Source of the DNA: Chlorops oryzae
Taxonomy: Eukaryota; Arthropoda; Insecta; Diptera; Chloropidae
Reading direction: 5' to 3'
Length of the DNA stretch: 64,000 nucleotides
Assembly (NCBI GenBank): GCA_020466095.1
Contig: CM035806.1
Coordinates: 125,290,293 to 125,354,292, forward strand
This document shows positions 20,560-31,754 of this stretch, one piece after another. Numbering within the stretch: the first letter of the stretch is position 1; each line of letters opens with the position of its first letter. The notes beneath the pieces are model-generated. The model made no database searches. It was not told the origin of the DNA and saw only the letters and a program-made list of their open reading frames with translations. The position numbers and the translations under genes are program-made.

Positions 20560-21085
20560 GTAAGTTACCAAGTTGACAAGTCACCCTGGCATGCGTGACA
20601 ATTCATAGGACGCCTAGCATGACATTTGTACAGGAGTTGGACAGTGATTTCACCGGTGACATGTCCTCCTAGGAGGAGCGATGGCGAAAAAAGCATTTAA
20701 GAGAAGCACATGCTCTTTTCTCTCTCAATGTTAATTTATAGAATCCATAGCTGGTCAGTTGAAAACTCTCTTCTTTGCCCTCTCTTTGAATATTTCGAAA
20801 ATTTTTAAAAATCAATTTTTAATAATTTTTGTTCGCCTCAGCCAGGGATCGAACCCGCGATCTTCGGATTCAGAGTCGAGCACTCATCATCTACGCCACT
20901 TCATGCTTACGCTGCACTGACGCTAATACCTTATTTAAATTTCAGTAGCCAATGAGAGGCAAGCACATGAACAGCATCCCTCCACGATGACATGTCCTCC
21001 AAGATGTCATGCATGACAATGTCACCTATTGTCATCAGTGACATCACTGGTGACTTTGTCATGCAGGAGATAATTTTCCGCTGGG
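20560..21085 (-). mobile_element. CCCAGCGG-ended element with tRNA-like module
   Basis: Right end TAATTTTCCGCTGGG. Its inner sequence (GATGACATGTCCTCC, TGACATCACTGGTGAC) matches, inverted, the 44503 copy. The left boundary is uncertain; related GTGACATGTCCTCC words recur near 20660. A tRNA-like module is at 20848-20915. Confidence 0.6.
20848..20915 (-). repeat. tRNA-like module
   Basis: The reverse complement has GAAGTGGCGTAGATGATGAG (A-box region), then CGCGGGTTCGATCCCTGGC (strong B box). The 44503 copy carries the corresponding module at 44677-44748. Confidence 0.6.
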
Positions 21086-21507
21086 TTCTCTCGTTAACAC
21101 AGACGCTGTGTGTGAGAAACAACAACAAAGAAACAACAAAGCCGCAATACTCAGCTTTGTATGAAAGAGTATTACGCTGGCAAGCACTGCTTTAAGCAAG
21201 AGTTTTTTGGAGGGTTTTTTAGGACAAAAAAATTAATAATATAAAATTTTTTTTTAGTTTTATGTGAAAAATATTTAAATTCACCTACATTTGTGCAAAA
21301 CCTTGCAATTGAAGTCTCCAATCGGCGGGAACCGGTTGCTCGTAATTTTTGTCGGAAATGAAAAAAAGAACAATTTTATTCTTTGAATTGCTTTCTTCTA
21401 AATGAACTAAGGAAAACCAAAAAAAAAAAAAAAATGTGAAATTGAAAATTTTTCCGAGCTGTGAAAACGATTTAATCAAAAGTAAAATATTAGGCAATTC
21501 ACAAAAA

Positions 21508-21651
21508 GGGTCTTCCCTTAAACGTGAGAAGATAAAAAAAGCGGAAAAATTTAAAATTTTTCATACAAAACTTCGTTCATTAAATTCTAAGCCTTCTTTA
21601 TTTACGAGTTTTCGAAGATTTCTAGGCAAATACTAGTTCAAGGGAAGACCC
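21508..21651. mobile_element. Small MITE GGGTCTTCCC...GGGAAGACCC
   Basis: Ends GGGTCTTCCCTTAAAC and AGTTCAAGGGAAGACCC are inverted. It is 144 bases and AT-rich inside. No clear target duplication. A further GGAAGACCC lies at 21832-21840. Confidence 0.55.
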
Positions 21652-21663
21652 AAGGCGACTTTA

Positions 21664-21818
21664 ACAAGGTGGTGTTAATATCAAATTTGTCTTCGTCTTT
21701 CTGAAACTAAACTGTTAAGCTATAAGAAATTCTTTGAATTTTTAGTTTCTTTGCAATAACACAACAATGAGTTTGTTCTAGATTTGTTTTTCTTATTGAA
21801 CTACTGCTATCACCTTGT
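21664..21818. mobile_element. TA-target MITE ACAAGGTG
   Basis: Ends ACAAGGTG and CACCTTGT, with TA on both sides. The left roughly 60 bases match, inverted, 54395-54455 inside intron 1 of the hAT pseudogene (ACAAGGTGGTGTTAATATC). Confidence 0.6.
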
Positions 21819-22407
21819 TAAATACACTTTTGGAAGACCCTAAAAGCAGAGTTCGAAGATATCTCTCAACCATTTCAAAGCATCAACCTATAACACTTAT
21901 TTAAAGAGAAAAACAATAACACTCAATGGTTAACAGAAATTTTTTTATCTTCCCTTATTTGTTTTTGTTCAGAGAGAAACCTTTATTTTGTAAGAATAAA
22001 AGTTCTTCTTACAAAGTGAGGAATATAAATGTGAGAAAAGAAATAAATCTCACTGATCGGATATTACAACAGCGAAAAATGAGTTTTATTTGCAAACAAA
22101 TCGTATATTACTCACCGGATGACCGAAGTTATTTCTCGAATATAAGTCTCATTGCAAGGAGAGATATTTTTAAAAACTGAAGAGAAACCGAATCGTTCTT
22201 GTCATAATTGTTGTTCTCTGAGAGAAACCATTTATGCATTGCTTAATATGAATAAAGTCGGAGGAGAATCATTATGTTCAAACGGTTGATGGTTATTTTC
22301 GGACTCTGCCTAAAAGTCTTTTAAAATCCTTTTTAAATTTATTCCCAATTAAAAAAAGTATTTATAGCCCGGAATCAAATGGCAACTACGTTCAAAATAA
22401 ATTAGAG

Positions 22408-22413
22408 AGTGAA

Positions 22414-22445
<32 letters not shown>

Positions 22446-22446
22446 T
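22408..22446. repeat. GA microsatellite
   Basis: A short GA run followed, 66 bases on, by CCCAGCTGGG, again pairing a GA/CT array with a CCCAGC-type end. Confidence 0.7.
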
Positions 22447-22699
22447 TTTTACGTAAACTTCTTCAAAAGTCGAAGAAAAATTCTTTGGAAAATGTTGATC
22501 TCCCAGCTGGGGATATTTGACTGCATAGCAAAGAGGTCATTACCTAGAACAGAGGCAAATAAAATCCCGCTCAAGAGTGCGCAATAACAAGAAATTTTGA
22601 TAAATGGAGCGAGAAATCGCACTTTGCTCTCACGAAAAACTTCAATTTGACAATGTGACACGATGAATATGATATATTTTTTATTTTTGAGGCCAAAAA

Positions 22700-23139
22700 G
22701 TTTCCACAAATTCTGAATTCATTTCATGCATTGTACGTTTCTAAAAAACATCTTTAGGCGGCAACTCTACCGTCGCGTATCGCTATGCATTCACACAAAA
22801 ACACATACCCACACACACGCATGCCTGCGTTTAAAAGAAGCGAAAAAAGATTGTCTGCTACGGCGTTTCGTGAAGTTGTGTGCAATCCACGCGCGCACAC
22901 AAAATGCTGATTTAATTTTTAAACACATTTTGCGAATTTTTATGTCTCCACTTTCGTCTTCTCTTTTCATTTCTTCCATTTCTTGTCTTATTCTTTTGTT
23001 GCATTTGTTTGCTTAAAGAGGTTAAAATGTTTTAAGAATGTTTGTTGATCTATTTTCAAACGCTCATTCGTATGACTAAACCCCATAAAAAGGTGCTTCA
23101 TTCATGCAACATGCCTACATACAACATGTAAGAGCGTTT
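22700..23139. other. No gene recognised
   Basis: Contains an ACAC-rich patch (22795-22820) and moderately GC-richer sequence. It may belong to the upstream region of the gene starting at 26898. Confidence 0.35.
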
Positions 23140-23344
23140 TGCTCATTGCCATGTGTGGAAGCGAGCGCGTGAGAATGTATGTGAGTGTGTATGTGTGTGT
23201 TGTGTCTGCCGTGTTTTTTCCTTTTTTTGTGTTTTTCGTTCGCTTTTTCGTTTCTGTGTTTGGGTGTGTGTTCGCGTTGATTGTCTGCTGCTTGGGCACA
23301 ATAACAAAAACACAAACAACAACCACAAGAAGAAGAACAACAAA
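23140..23344 (+). other. Candidate non-coding 5' leader exon
   Basis: GT/TTTC-rich and CAA/AAG-rich sequence, typical of long fly leaders, ends at AACAACAAA followed by GTAAGTAAG, a near-perfect splice donor at 23345. There is no open frame of interest; the several overlapping short frames on both strands are low complexity. It could splice to 26245 or to the exon with ATG 26898. Confidence 0.35.
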
Positions 23345-24027
23345 GTAAGTAAGCAGCGGGAATAAATACCGAAGAAGAAGACGTCGACGAGACCACGAAT
23401 CAGAAGAAGAAGTAGTAGGAGAAGGAGAGGGCTGAATGGAAGGGAAAACTACGCCCAAATACCTATTTCAAATGAAAATGGAAAGTTGGTGCCATTAATT
23501 AAAAATAAATAAACCGATTGGAATTGTATCTCTGTTGAGTCTACAGTACAGTGTAGACGAAATCTGTTAAGTTTCTGTTGTATTTTACAGTTTTTGTTAT
23601 TGTTTCTTTTAATATATTATACATTTTCGTGTGTGTGTGTGTGTGTTTCTGTTTATTGTTGATTTTTCGCATTGATAACTCACTCAAGCCAGAGCAACCA
23701 GACAACCAACCTACTTAAAAGGGCAATAACAACTCAAAACTCTAAACAGAAAACAGAAAACACAAAACGCAAAACAGAAAAATGAAAGCGCAAAGTCAAA
23801 AAAAGAAACCACCAACAACAGCTGAAAAAAATCATACTAAACAAGCAGGAGGCATAAATAACAACAAAAACAATTGGATATGAAAAAACTACGTATCGTC
23901 ACGTAAATACCCAACAGTAACTCGGACTGATCTCAGACTGCAGGTGGACTAGCCACAAATCTATATGTTTTTCTCGCGCGCGCGCTCTCTGTGTTTGTCT
24001 CTGACTCATTTTATTCCTCTATTTCTT

Positions 24028-24273
24028 AATCTCTCTCTCTCTCTCTCTCTCTTTTCGCTCTCTCTTCCTCTTTATCTCTCACTCCTCTCTCTCTCTCTTT
24101 TTCGCTCTCTCTTCTCTCTTTTCCGCTCTCTCTTCCTCTTTCTCTCTTCCTCTCTTTGTCTCTCTCTTCCTCTCTTTGTCTCTTCTTCTTTCTCTCTCTC
24201 CCTCTTTCTCTCTACCTCTTTCTCTCTCTCCCTCTTAATCTCTCTCTCTCTCTCTCACTCTCTCTCTCTCTCT

Positions 24274-24321
<48 letters not shown>

Positions 24322-24550
24322 TCTCTCTCTCTCTCTCTCTTTTTCGCTCTCTCTTCCTCTTTCTCTCTCTTTTCCGCTCTCTCTTCCTCTTTCTCTCTCT
24401 TTTCCGCTCTCTCTTCCTCTTTCTCTCTTCCTCTTTCTCTCTTCCTCTCTTTGTCTCTCTCTTCCTTTCTCTCTTCCTCTCTTTGTCTCTTCTTTTTCTC
24501 TCTCCCTCTTTCTCTCTACCTCTTTCTCTCTCTCCCTCTTAATCTCTCTA
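24028..24550. repeat. CT-rich array (about 520 bases)
   Basis: Imperfect CTCT/CTTCCT/TTTCGCTCT higher-order repeats: a block with TCGCTCTCTCTTCCTCTTTC recurs several times between 24340 and 24430. The 204-codon Ser/Leu frame is an artefact. Confidence 0.9.
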
Positions 24551-24755
24551 TCCGTTTAGAAGTCCGAAGTTTAAAATAAAATCTTGTTCCCCTAAAAATT
24601 CCCATAAAAAGTTTTGGCCCCCATATTCTCCGCCAAAGAACAGCAATTTCCCTTAAGTACTGATGCGAGCCAGAGGGGAATCACTTCTCTAAACTAATGG
24701 AAATTTATGTTCCTTAAGTAACATTATTAATCAACTCCTCGGATATCGAGTCTTA

Positions 24756-25376
24756 TGGGCTCTACGCAGATGTGTAGGAAGTAAATTTTCTATACTAAAC
24801 ACATGCAAAAAAAGGCAAAAAGTACTTTGTGTTACTACTAGTGTCCGACCGAAGGCGGATTTTTAGCCGAAGCCGAACAATCGGCAGAGTTGAAGACTTC
24901 GGCCGAAGACCGAAGGCCGAAGCCGAATGCAAAATATTTTACAGTAAGGAAACAAAATCAGTCTTTATTCATTTGACAAGCACAAAAAAAACCGCTCAAA
25001 TTTTCTCTAAATTCTTTCGCTTTAGTCGCCCACAAAGTGAGCATTTACGGCAATAATTCACTAGTGTAAAAGGTCTCAATAAAGCAATTGAAAATCTATC
25101 GTGACTTTTTTACTTCCATTAAAATGCAAAAATATTCGGCTAAAATATTCGGCTTTTTCCAGCCGAAGCCGAAGCCGAAGATTAAGAATTGGCCGATTAT
25201 GCCGATTACCGAAGCCGAAGCCGAACCTTCGGTCGGACACTAGTTACTACTGATACTTCTGCATTTAAATCATACATTTTCTATATTTCAGTCGACCTGT
25301 CACCGAAATTTCAACTCTGATTGCCGTTCTTCACAAGAACGAGCTCTATACTTTCTGCATATCTGCGTAGAGCCCA
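24756..25376. mobile_element. AGGGCTC-family MITE, copy 5, TSD TTA
   Basis: Ends TGGGCTCTACGCAGAT and ATCTGCGTAGAGCCCA, with TTA at 24753-24755 and 25377-25379. Its interior aligns with copies at 12853 and 54852 (for example CGAAATTTCAACTCTGATT) and is interrupted by the hAT MITE at 24839. Confidence 0.85.
24839..25242. mobile_element. hAT MITE, TSD GTTACTAC
   Basis: TAGTGTCCGACCGAAGG and CCTTCGGTCGGACACTA ends are flanked by exact GTTACTAC at 24831-24838 and 25243-25250. CCGAAGCCGAA words are repeated at both ends. It is the sister of 28527-28859. Confidence 0.92.
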
Positions 25377-25568
25377 TTAACTGCGAAAAAGACTTAAGCG
25401 ACAGAAATGCAAATTTTACAGGGCTGTGTTTTATCCAGATCTTATTTGCATTGACTAGCATAAAATTTATAGAACTTATCCTGCATTATCTCCATATCTA
25501 ACTATTGAGCTTATTGTCGTTATGAGAATTTTACTAAGTGATGAGTTGCAGGCTGAAGAACATACATA

Positions 25569-25741
25569 CAGTGAACTACGGATAAATGCAACACGAATAA
25601 ATGCAAAAACCTCATAAGTGCAGCGTGCTTTGAAGAATTTTTTGTGAGTTCCCATGAAAACATGAACGGATTAATGCAAAGAACGCATAAGTGCACAAGA
25701 ATTCGAGCAAAAAACGTGTTGCACTTATCCGTACTCTACTG
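25569..25741. mobile_element. Pogo-like TA-target MITE
   Basis: Ends CAGTGAACTACGGATAA and TTATCCGTACTCTACTG, flanked by TA at 25567-25568 and 25742-25743. 173 bases. Confidence 0.8.
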
Positions 25742-26244
25742 TATTTGCACAATAAAGTCAATTTCAAAAAATATACGCTTGTACGTCTTTTTCGCGGTTA
25801 GGGATCGATATATCTCGTGCATATAAAATAAATGGCAACAATGGTTCTGAGTGGAGAAACCCCACAAACCTTTAATTGCAATCCTACCAATAGTTAACAA
25901 AACCATTGCTTATGAAAAAATGTTTTCCGACTCATTTAACAAATCATGCAGCGAAGGGTTAAGACTCTTAATGCAATGAGTAAAAACGGCTCTTCTTGTT
26001 TTTCCTTGATAGTAATTGGTGAAATAATGTTTATTCGAATTATGAAGGCTTGACTGTAACTGATTTTACATAATGTGTGACGTTACGATACCTTAAACTG
26101 AAGGCTCCAGTTTTCGTGCACTCCGGCTCCACGCATTTCGAATTTAGCGATATGACGCGCAAATTCTTTAATGAATAAAAAAAATATTTTTTCTCATTCG
26201 GTTTTTATCATGTTTTTTTTTTTGTTTCAAATTTCTTTTTTCAG

Positions 26245-26370
26245 TTGAACGCGTGCACCGATTTCAGCGTGACCACACAAGCAAGCAACAACAGCAACAA
26301 CAACATCAGCAATAATTATTTCCTACAATATCCAGCTTCATCGGCTTTTGTGTCATCTCAAACAAGTTAA
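26245..26370 (+). other. Candidate leader or coding exon
   Basis: A polypyrimidine tract ending TTTTTTCAG (26236-26244) looks like a splice acceptor. It is followed by a frame LNACTDFSVTTQASNNSNNN and on to TAA at 26368-26370. CAA/AAC repeats are common in both fly leaders and coding exons. AATAAA words follow at 26383 and 26399, so a terminal exon is the alternative. I cannot decide. Confidence 0.3.
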
Positions 26371-26436
26371 ATACATATGTCCAATAAATGCAAATAGTAA
26401 ATAAAAATAATTACATAGTATATATACATATGCACG

Positions 26437-26490
26437 TATATATATATATATATATTTATATTTATTTATACATATATATATATATATATA
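26437..26490. repeat. TA microsatellite
   Basis: Two TATA runs separated by a TTTATTTATAC spacer. Confidence 0.9.
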
Positions 26491-26897
26491 CCGCTTAATT
26501 TAGGAATACGTCATCCCGCCGTCTAAATGCCTCAATGAAAATTCGTAAATATTTTCTTGTAAATACGAAAAGTGCTTGAAATATTGAATATTCCACAAAG
26601 AAGTAAAAGAAGATGATATAAAGATAAATCGAAAGAAAAAATAATAAAAAATAATTTAAAAAAAAAAATATATTTTTAAAAATTCATCCTCCCACTCAGG
26701 TTAGTTTACAAACTACGCAAAAAAAGAAAAATAATTCAACAATAAAAAAATATTTAATAAATTAAAAATAATAAAAAAAATTTGCTAACGAAATATTCGA
26801 TCACAATTCCGACGACCACGACTGCGACGAAGACGACGACGACGAACCGACATCGCCACACGGACTTTAACGCTGAAGTAACGGAGTTTATGCTTAA

Positions 26898-26970
26898 ATG
26901 GATGCAACATCAATTATCACACAAGTCTCGCGCGATGATGAGCAACTGAACGTTTATCCGAATGAAAAAG
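26898..26970 (+). CDS. First coding exon of an unrecognised gene (partial)
   Basis: The ATG at 26898 opens 24 codons plus one base: MDATSIITQVSRDD, then EQLNVYPNEK. It ends at AAAAAG|GTGAGTAC, a consensus donor. The preceding 100 bases are GACGA-rich and GC-richer than surroundings, as in a leader. An overlapping upstream ATG at 26890 opens a short out-of-frame frame (stop 26947-26949), which could lower translation. I do not recognise the protein; the peptide is acidic/polar with no signal sequence, suggesting a cytoplasmic or nuclear N-terminus. Later exons were not found up to 64 kb, so a long first intron is likely. The 60-codon frame that runs on through the donor is not used in this reading. 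Confidence 0.5.
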
Positions 26971-27217
26971 GTGAGTACCCATGCACATGCCCATGCGCTA
27001 GCCGATGTCCCCGAAATTGGTGCATACAGTAACTCCATTAGAACGCAATCGGATTACGGTCAGAGTGTCTTCGATACAGTTGTGTTGCCTAAACAGAGCT
27101 GTTTTGTTTTTCGCCCTTCTCCCCTTAAGCTGTCGCCCATTTGAGAAGCAACTAAAAGATGTGTATGGTTTCTGAGAAAAAAAAAAAACCCCCAAAATCG
27201 GAAACATATAATAGGTA

Positions 27218-28519
27218 ACAGGTTGGCTGATAAGTCCCCAGTCTGACACATAGATGGCGTCGCTAGTATTAAATGCATATTATTTTTATATAGTGGCAAC
27301 CTTCAAATGATTCGTGTCAAAATTTGACGTCTGTAAGTCAATTAGTTTGTGAGATAGAGCGTCTTTTGTGAAGCAACTTTTGTTATTGTGAAAAAAATGG
27401 AAAAAAAGGAATTTCGTGTTTTGATCAAATACTGTTTTCTGAAGTGAAAAAATACAGTGGAAGCAAAAACTTGGCTTGATAATGAATTTCCGGACTCTGC
27501 CCCAGGAAAATCAACAATAATTGATTGGTATGCAAAATTCAAGCGTGGTGAAATGAGCACGGAGGACGGTGAACGCAGTGGACGCCCGAAAGAGGTGGTT
27601 ACCGACGAAAACATCAAAAAAATTCACAAAATGATTTTGAATGACCGTAAAATGAAGTTGATCGAGATAGCAGAGGCCTTAAAGATATGGCCACGTTCAA
27701 AGGAACGTGTTGGTCATATTATTCATCAATATTTGGATATGAAAAAGCTCTGTGCAAAATGGGTGCCGCGCGAGCTCACATTTAACCAAAACCAAAAACG
27801 TGTTGATGATTCTGAGCGGTGTTTGCAGCTGTTAACTCGCAATACACCCGAGTTTTTGCGTCGATATGTGACAATGGATGAAACATGGCTCTATCACTAC
27901 ACTCCTGAGTCCAATCGACAGTCGGCTGAGTGGACAGCGATCGGTGAACCGTCTCCGAAGCGTGGAAAGACTCAAAAGTCCGCTGGCAAAGTAATTGCCT
28001 CTGTTTTTTGGGATGGGCATGGAATAATTTTTATCGATTATCTTGAGAAGGGAAAAACCATCAACAGTGACTATTATATGTCGTTATTGGAGCGTTTGAA
28101 GGTCGAAATCGCGGCAAAACGGCCCCATATGAAGAAGAAAAAAGTGTTGTTCCACCAAGACAACGCACCGTGCCACAAGTCATTGAGAACGATGGCAAAA
28201 ATTCATGAATTAGGCTTCGAATTGCTTCCCCACCCACCGTATTCTCCAGATCTGGCCCCCAGCGACTTTTTCTTGTTCTCAGACCTCAAAAGGATGCTCG
28301 CAGGGAAAAAATTTGGCTGCAATGAAGAGGTGATCGCCGAAACTGAGGCCTATTTTGTGGCAAAACCGAAGGAGTACTACCAAAATGGTATCAAAAAATT
28401 GGAAGGTCGTTATAATCGTTGTATCGCTCTTGAAGGGAACTATGTTGAATAATAAAAACGAATTTTGACAAAAAAATGTGTTTTTCTTTGTTAGACCGGG
28501 GACTTATCAGCCAACCTGT
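27218..28519 (+). mobile_element. Mariner element, irritans (Himar1-like) subfamily
   Basis: The element has 5' end ACAGGTTGGCTGATAAGTCC and 3' end GGACTTATCAGCCAACCTGT, with TA at 27216-27217 and 28520-28521. It is 1302 bases. The termini and protein agree closely with Himar1 as I remember it (1287 bases). It carries a transposase frame broken by one stop. The TA target lies inside the target duplication of the neighbouring hAT MITE. Confidence 0.95.
27397..28452 (+). pseudogene. Mariner transposase with a nonsense codon and 3-codon insertion
   Basis: From the ATG at 27397 the frame has 351 residues. A TGA at 27445-27447 (codon 17) stops it; from codon 21 on it is fully open to 28452. The N-terminal paired-like DNA-binding part (two helix-turn-helix motifs) covers roughly residues 1-115. 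The linker holds WVPREL. The catalytic DD34D triad is D161 (VTMDETW), D255 (HQDNAP) and D290 (LAPSDFF), all present. Residues 98-100 (WPR, 27688-27696) seem to be an in-frame 9-base insertion in the second helix-turn-helix, judged against Himar1 from memory (348 residues). The element would cut and paste at TA sites if intact. It could start only from a non-ATG codon after the stop, so it is very likely dead. Confidence 0.93.
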
Positions 28520-28526
28520 TACATAC

Positions 28527-28859
28527 TAGTGTCCGACCGAAGGTGGATTTTTAGTCGAAGCCGAAGCCGAACAATCGGCAGAGTTGAAGACTTCGGCCGA
28601 AGACCGAATGCAAACAATTTTACAGTAAGGAAACAAAATCAGTCTTTATGCATTTGACAAGCAACAAAAAAAAACCGCTCAAATTTTCTCTAAATTCTTT
28701 CGCTTTAGTCGCCCACAAAGTGAGAATTTACGGCAATATTTCACAAGTGTAAAAGGTCTCAATGAAGCAATTGAAAATCTATCGTGACTTTTTTACTTCC
28801 ATTAAAATGCAAAAATATTCGATTTTTCCAGCCGAAGCCGAACCTGCGGTCGGACACTA
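28527..28859. mobile_element. hAT MITE, TSD GTACATAC split by mariner
   Basis: 333 bases with ends TAGTGTCCGACCGAAGG and CCTGCGGTCGGACACTA; sister of 24839-25242 (closely matching interior). The right duplication is GTACATAC at 28860-28867. The left one is G (27215) + TA + CATAC (28522-28526), with the mariner inserted at its TA. Confidence 0.92.
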
Positions 28860-28867
28860 GTACATAC

Positions 28868-30734
28868 ATATAATTCAGTAAAGCGTTAAATTCGATCTTA
28901 TAGAGCTCCGGAACTTTGTCCGATGGTTGAAAAAGATCTTATTTAATCTAAAACAGTGAAACTTTTACCTTATGGACACTGTCATATGCGGACATCTGCT
29001 GTTGTATTAAAAATAAACTCATCTGTTGCAGGAGGACACTCCCCACCTTTGTTTTCCTAAACTTGTTCTATTCATCGGAAATGACCACGTTTGGATCGTT
29101 TCATGCTATTTTTGAAACACCATGATCAATGCCAATGCCTTCTTCATTGTGGTAGTTTTGTGGTAAAATTCTTTGACCAATTTTTTTTTTTCGATTGAAT
29201 ATTAATTATTTTCTTAGTTAAAACTGGTCGAAAAAAGGTGCCCATATAAAAATGGGTGTGCACTAGGTGTGAATGATCGAACGTGGAAAACTATAATCTA
29301 TTTTGACAGCCAATAAATCAGGCTTTATTTTGGGTGCTTGCACATCATGCTAACAGAAAGAGATATGGATTTACTTTATTACGTTTAAACTCTTTCCATC
29401 CTCCCCCTGTTTTCTTTCCATATACAGTTCTCTCTTATATTTAAGTTATGGCATTTTTCTTTCACCGGCATGACTCATTGTGTCGAACAAGGTCCATAAA
29501 AAAAAATTTTTTTTTCGATTCTTTGGCTTTTTAATTTATTGACCAAACCTTGAAGACGACGTCATCGTCATCGAAGGCCATCGGGGAAAGTAAGAATGAA
29601 AGAATGAGAGAACGAAAAGTCACGTGTGCATTCGCCAGATTCAATGCAGTCTCATGCGAAATAATAATGGACGCAATAACTATTCTCAGTGATCATATAA
29701 AAAGCAATTTATATCGCGATTTTAGTATCAATTCAACTTCTTAGAATTTTTATTTTTAATCGAATCGCTTTTACCGTTTCCATTTAATGCTGCGTCCTCA
29801 ATTTCTATTGCATTAAAAACGATAAACATACTTACTTGCGTTCAGCGGAAGCCATTACGTCGCAAATAGAAATTGATGACGTTATCATGTCATGTCATCA
29901 TGTCGTCATGTCATGTCCTTTAACACGCAATTTATGCACGCCTAAAGCTAATGCGCCTTAAAGTAAACTACTAAACGATGAAGTGTTCTCAGGCAAAAAA
30001 GCGCTGAATAGATTTCTTTCTAATTCCCTTATTATTGAGGCTACGCAAAGGAAAAGGGTATTTGTATTCAATAGGTTTCGAATATATATGAATATCTATC
30101 CAATTATTCAGATTTTTCAAGCGTAAACTCAGGCGTTCTGATTTCGAAACTTAACGTTTTATTGCCTTTTCTATTTTTAAACTCACAAAAACCTCATCCA
30201 AGGGCATAAACCATTCCCCGAATTGGTATGGCGTGTATATTTTTAGCGGCTATTCAAATCGAAACAAATTTCCTATATTTAGGTGGCTTCGGAATCAAGC
30301 GAGAAGCATACTTTTACGCTTTATTTAATTTACAAAATTGCAATGGAGATTAACGTTTCATTTCGCTCAAACACGTACTTTCATACGTTGGAAGGATTTA
30401 ATTACTGTTTTTTTTTTGTTGCTCTGAAAAGGAAACGCAACGAATCGTAAGCGTTGAGAGTCTAGCTGAAAGGAAAGGTTACTATGAGTGGAATATACAT
30501 ATATTTGTGAGCTTTTAGGCGCTTAAACCTGTAATTAGTTTTAAGATGAACGTTATTTTTTTCAATGACTCATAGTTAAATAAAAAAAAAACGTTCAATC
30601 TCATTCTATTTATTTTCGAATAAAATTCTCAGCTTGACTTTTAATTGCTCAATGGCAATCTATTTTGGGAGACTATGCTCTTTAGTCGTCGAAAAGAAAA
30701 ATCTTTCCATTCAATAATGAAGACGCACTTTTTT
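28868..30734. other. No gene recognised
   Basis: AT-rich, largely unique-looking sequence. It contains a GTCAT-rich patch at 29876-29925. There are no convincing exons, TIR pairs or RNA genes. Probably intron or intergenic DNA. Confidence 0.45.
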
Positions 30735-30737
30735 ATA

Positions 30738-31415
30738 CAGGGACCAGACGGACCAAAAATTGTATGGCAGGGGGAGTCGCAAATGCACCCCTGAGGAGTT
30801 ACATGGAAAAAACAATATTTTGGTATTTTTACTGGTGCTCCTCACTTACAGGCCGTAAATTCAAAATCACATATGATATGAAAAGCTTGGCGGTTTTCCG
30901 TTAACACTGCATACTACGATTTTAAATAATTCAACTCCAATTTCTCTGGTACTACCATCTAAGCCTAAAATAGTGTAATTTTGGCTTTTAAGTGATTTAA
31001 TTCAAAAGAAATACGATCGATCCTCTTTTTTTACTCTTTTCGAAAACTTTGAGTTTTTCTCTTCAATTTGATACCATGGTTGCTAAAAAAAAGTTTCACA
31101 ATCAATGCAAAACTAAGGTTTGAAAATAATTATCTTGTATTTTTGACTCTCAGAAAAGTTATTTGAATCAAATTTATTGAGCACACTTTTAGGCAGCATG
31201 AGAAAAAGAAAATTCTAAGAAATTTAAAAATTTCTGAATAGTGTTTTAGTTTTACATATCCGCCTAAAAGTATGCTCACCAATTTAGTCGAATTCTTTCC
31301 GCGCCTTTAGCTCCTTACGAGTGCAAGATGCACCCCCCTTTCTATTCAATTTTTTGCTTGTATGGGTTCCCCCTATCACCTCCTTTTTTTGATCCATTGA
31401 GTATGGAACACCCTG
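30738..31415. mobile_element. Possible TA-target element (CAGGG ends)
   Basis: CAGGGACCAG after TA (30736-30737) and GGAACACCCTG before TA (31416-31417). The terminal match is only five to six bases, so this is weak. A hairpin with GAGCACACTTTTAGGC/GCCTAAAAGTATGCTC lies within, about 31178-31278. Confidence 0.35.
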
Positions 31416-31419
31416 TATA

Positions 31420-31630
31420 TGGGCATTTCCAGACGGACGCGACACTTGAATGAGCAATTTTAAATCCCGAATTCAAGTATGCGGTAAATATTACTTTTGC
31501 CTCCCAATTCTTTATTCCAAAATTAGAGCTTATGCGGACTTTTGTATTTTTCATAGTTTCTATGCAGTCTTGAATAGCAATCAGCTATATACGGACGCGA
31601 CAAAAAGGTTACATTTTCTGGAAATGCCCA
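31420..31630. mobile_element. TGGGCATTTCC-family MITE, TA target
   Basis: 211 bases with ends TGGGCATTTCCAGA and TCTGGAAATGCCCA, with inner CGGACGCGACA repeated at both ends. TA at 31418-31419 and 31631-31632. It shares its first 11 bases with the large elements at 34387 and 50384. Confidence 0.85.
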
Positions 31631-31754
31631 TATGTATGTATATTTTCTTCGCAGGCTTTATTTTTATTCATTCAAGCGATCAACTCAGCTCGCTTTTTAA
31701 GGATTCGTTTGTGTTACCTTTCGTAGTGTATTTTTAGGCGCAAAATGTCTATTT

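Noticed and set aside
22726..23458. Overlapping frames of 60-118 codons on both strands
   Set aside because: Low-complexity GT/AC- and Ser/Thr-rich readings with no consistent start or homology; the segment is better viewed as a possible non-coding leader.
23965..24579. Open frames of about 130-330 codons made of Ser, Leu and Phe (also 8949, 41711-42755, 44695, 45313-46126, 49361-50352, 63190)
   Set aside because: They are translations of CT/GA arrays and exist in several phases at once; no methionine context, domain or splice logic.
26962..27144. 60-codon frame starting MKKVSTHAHAHA
   Set aside because: It reads through the strong donor at 26971 into intron sequence; the upstream ATG at 26898 in another phase explains the site better.
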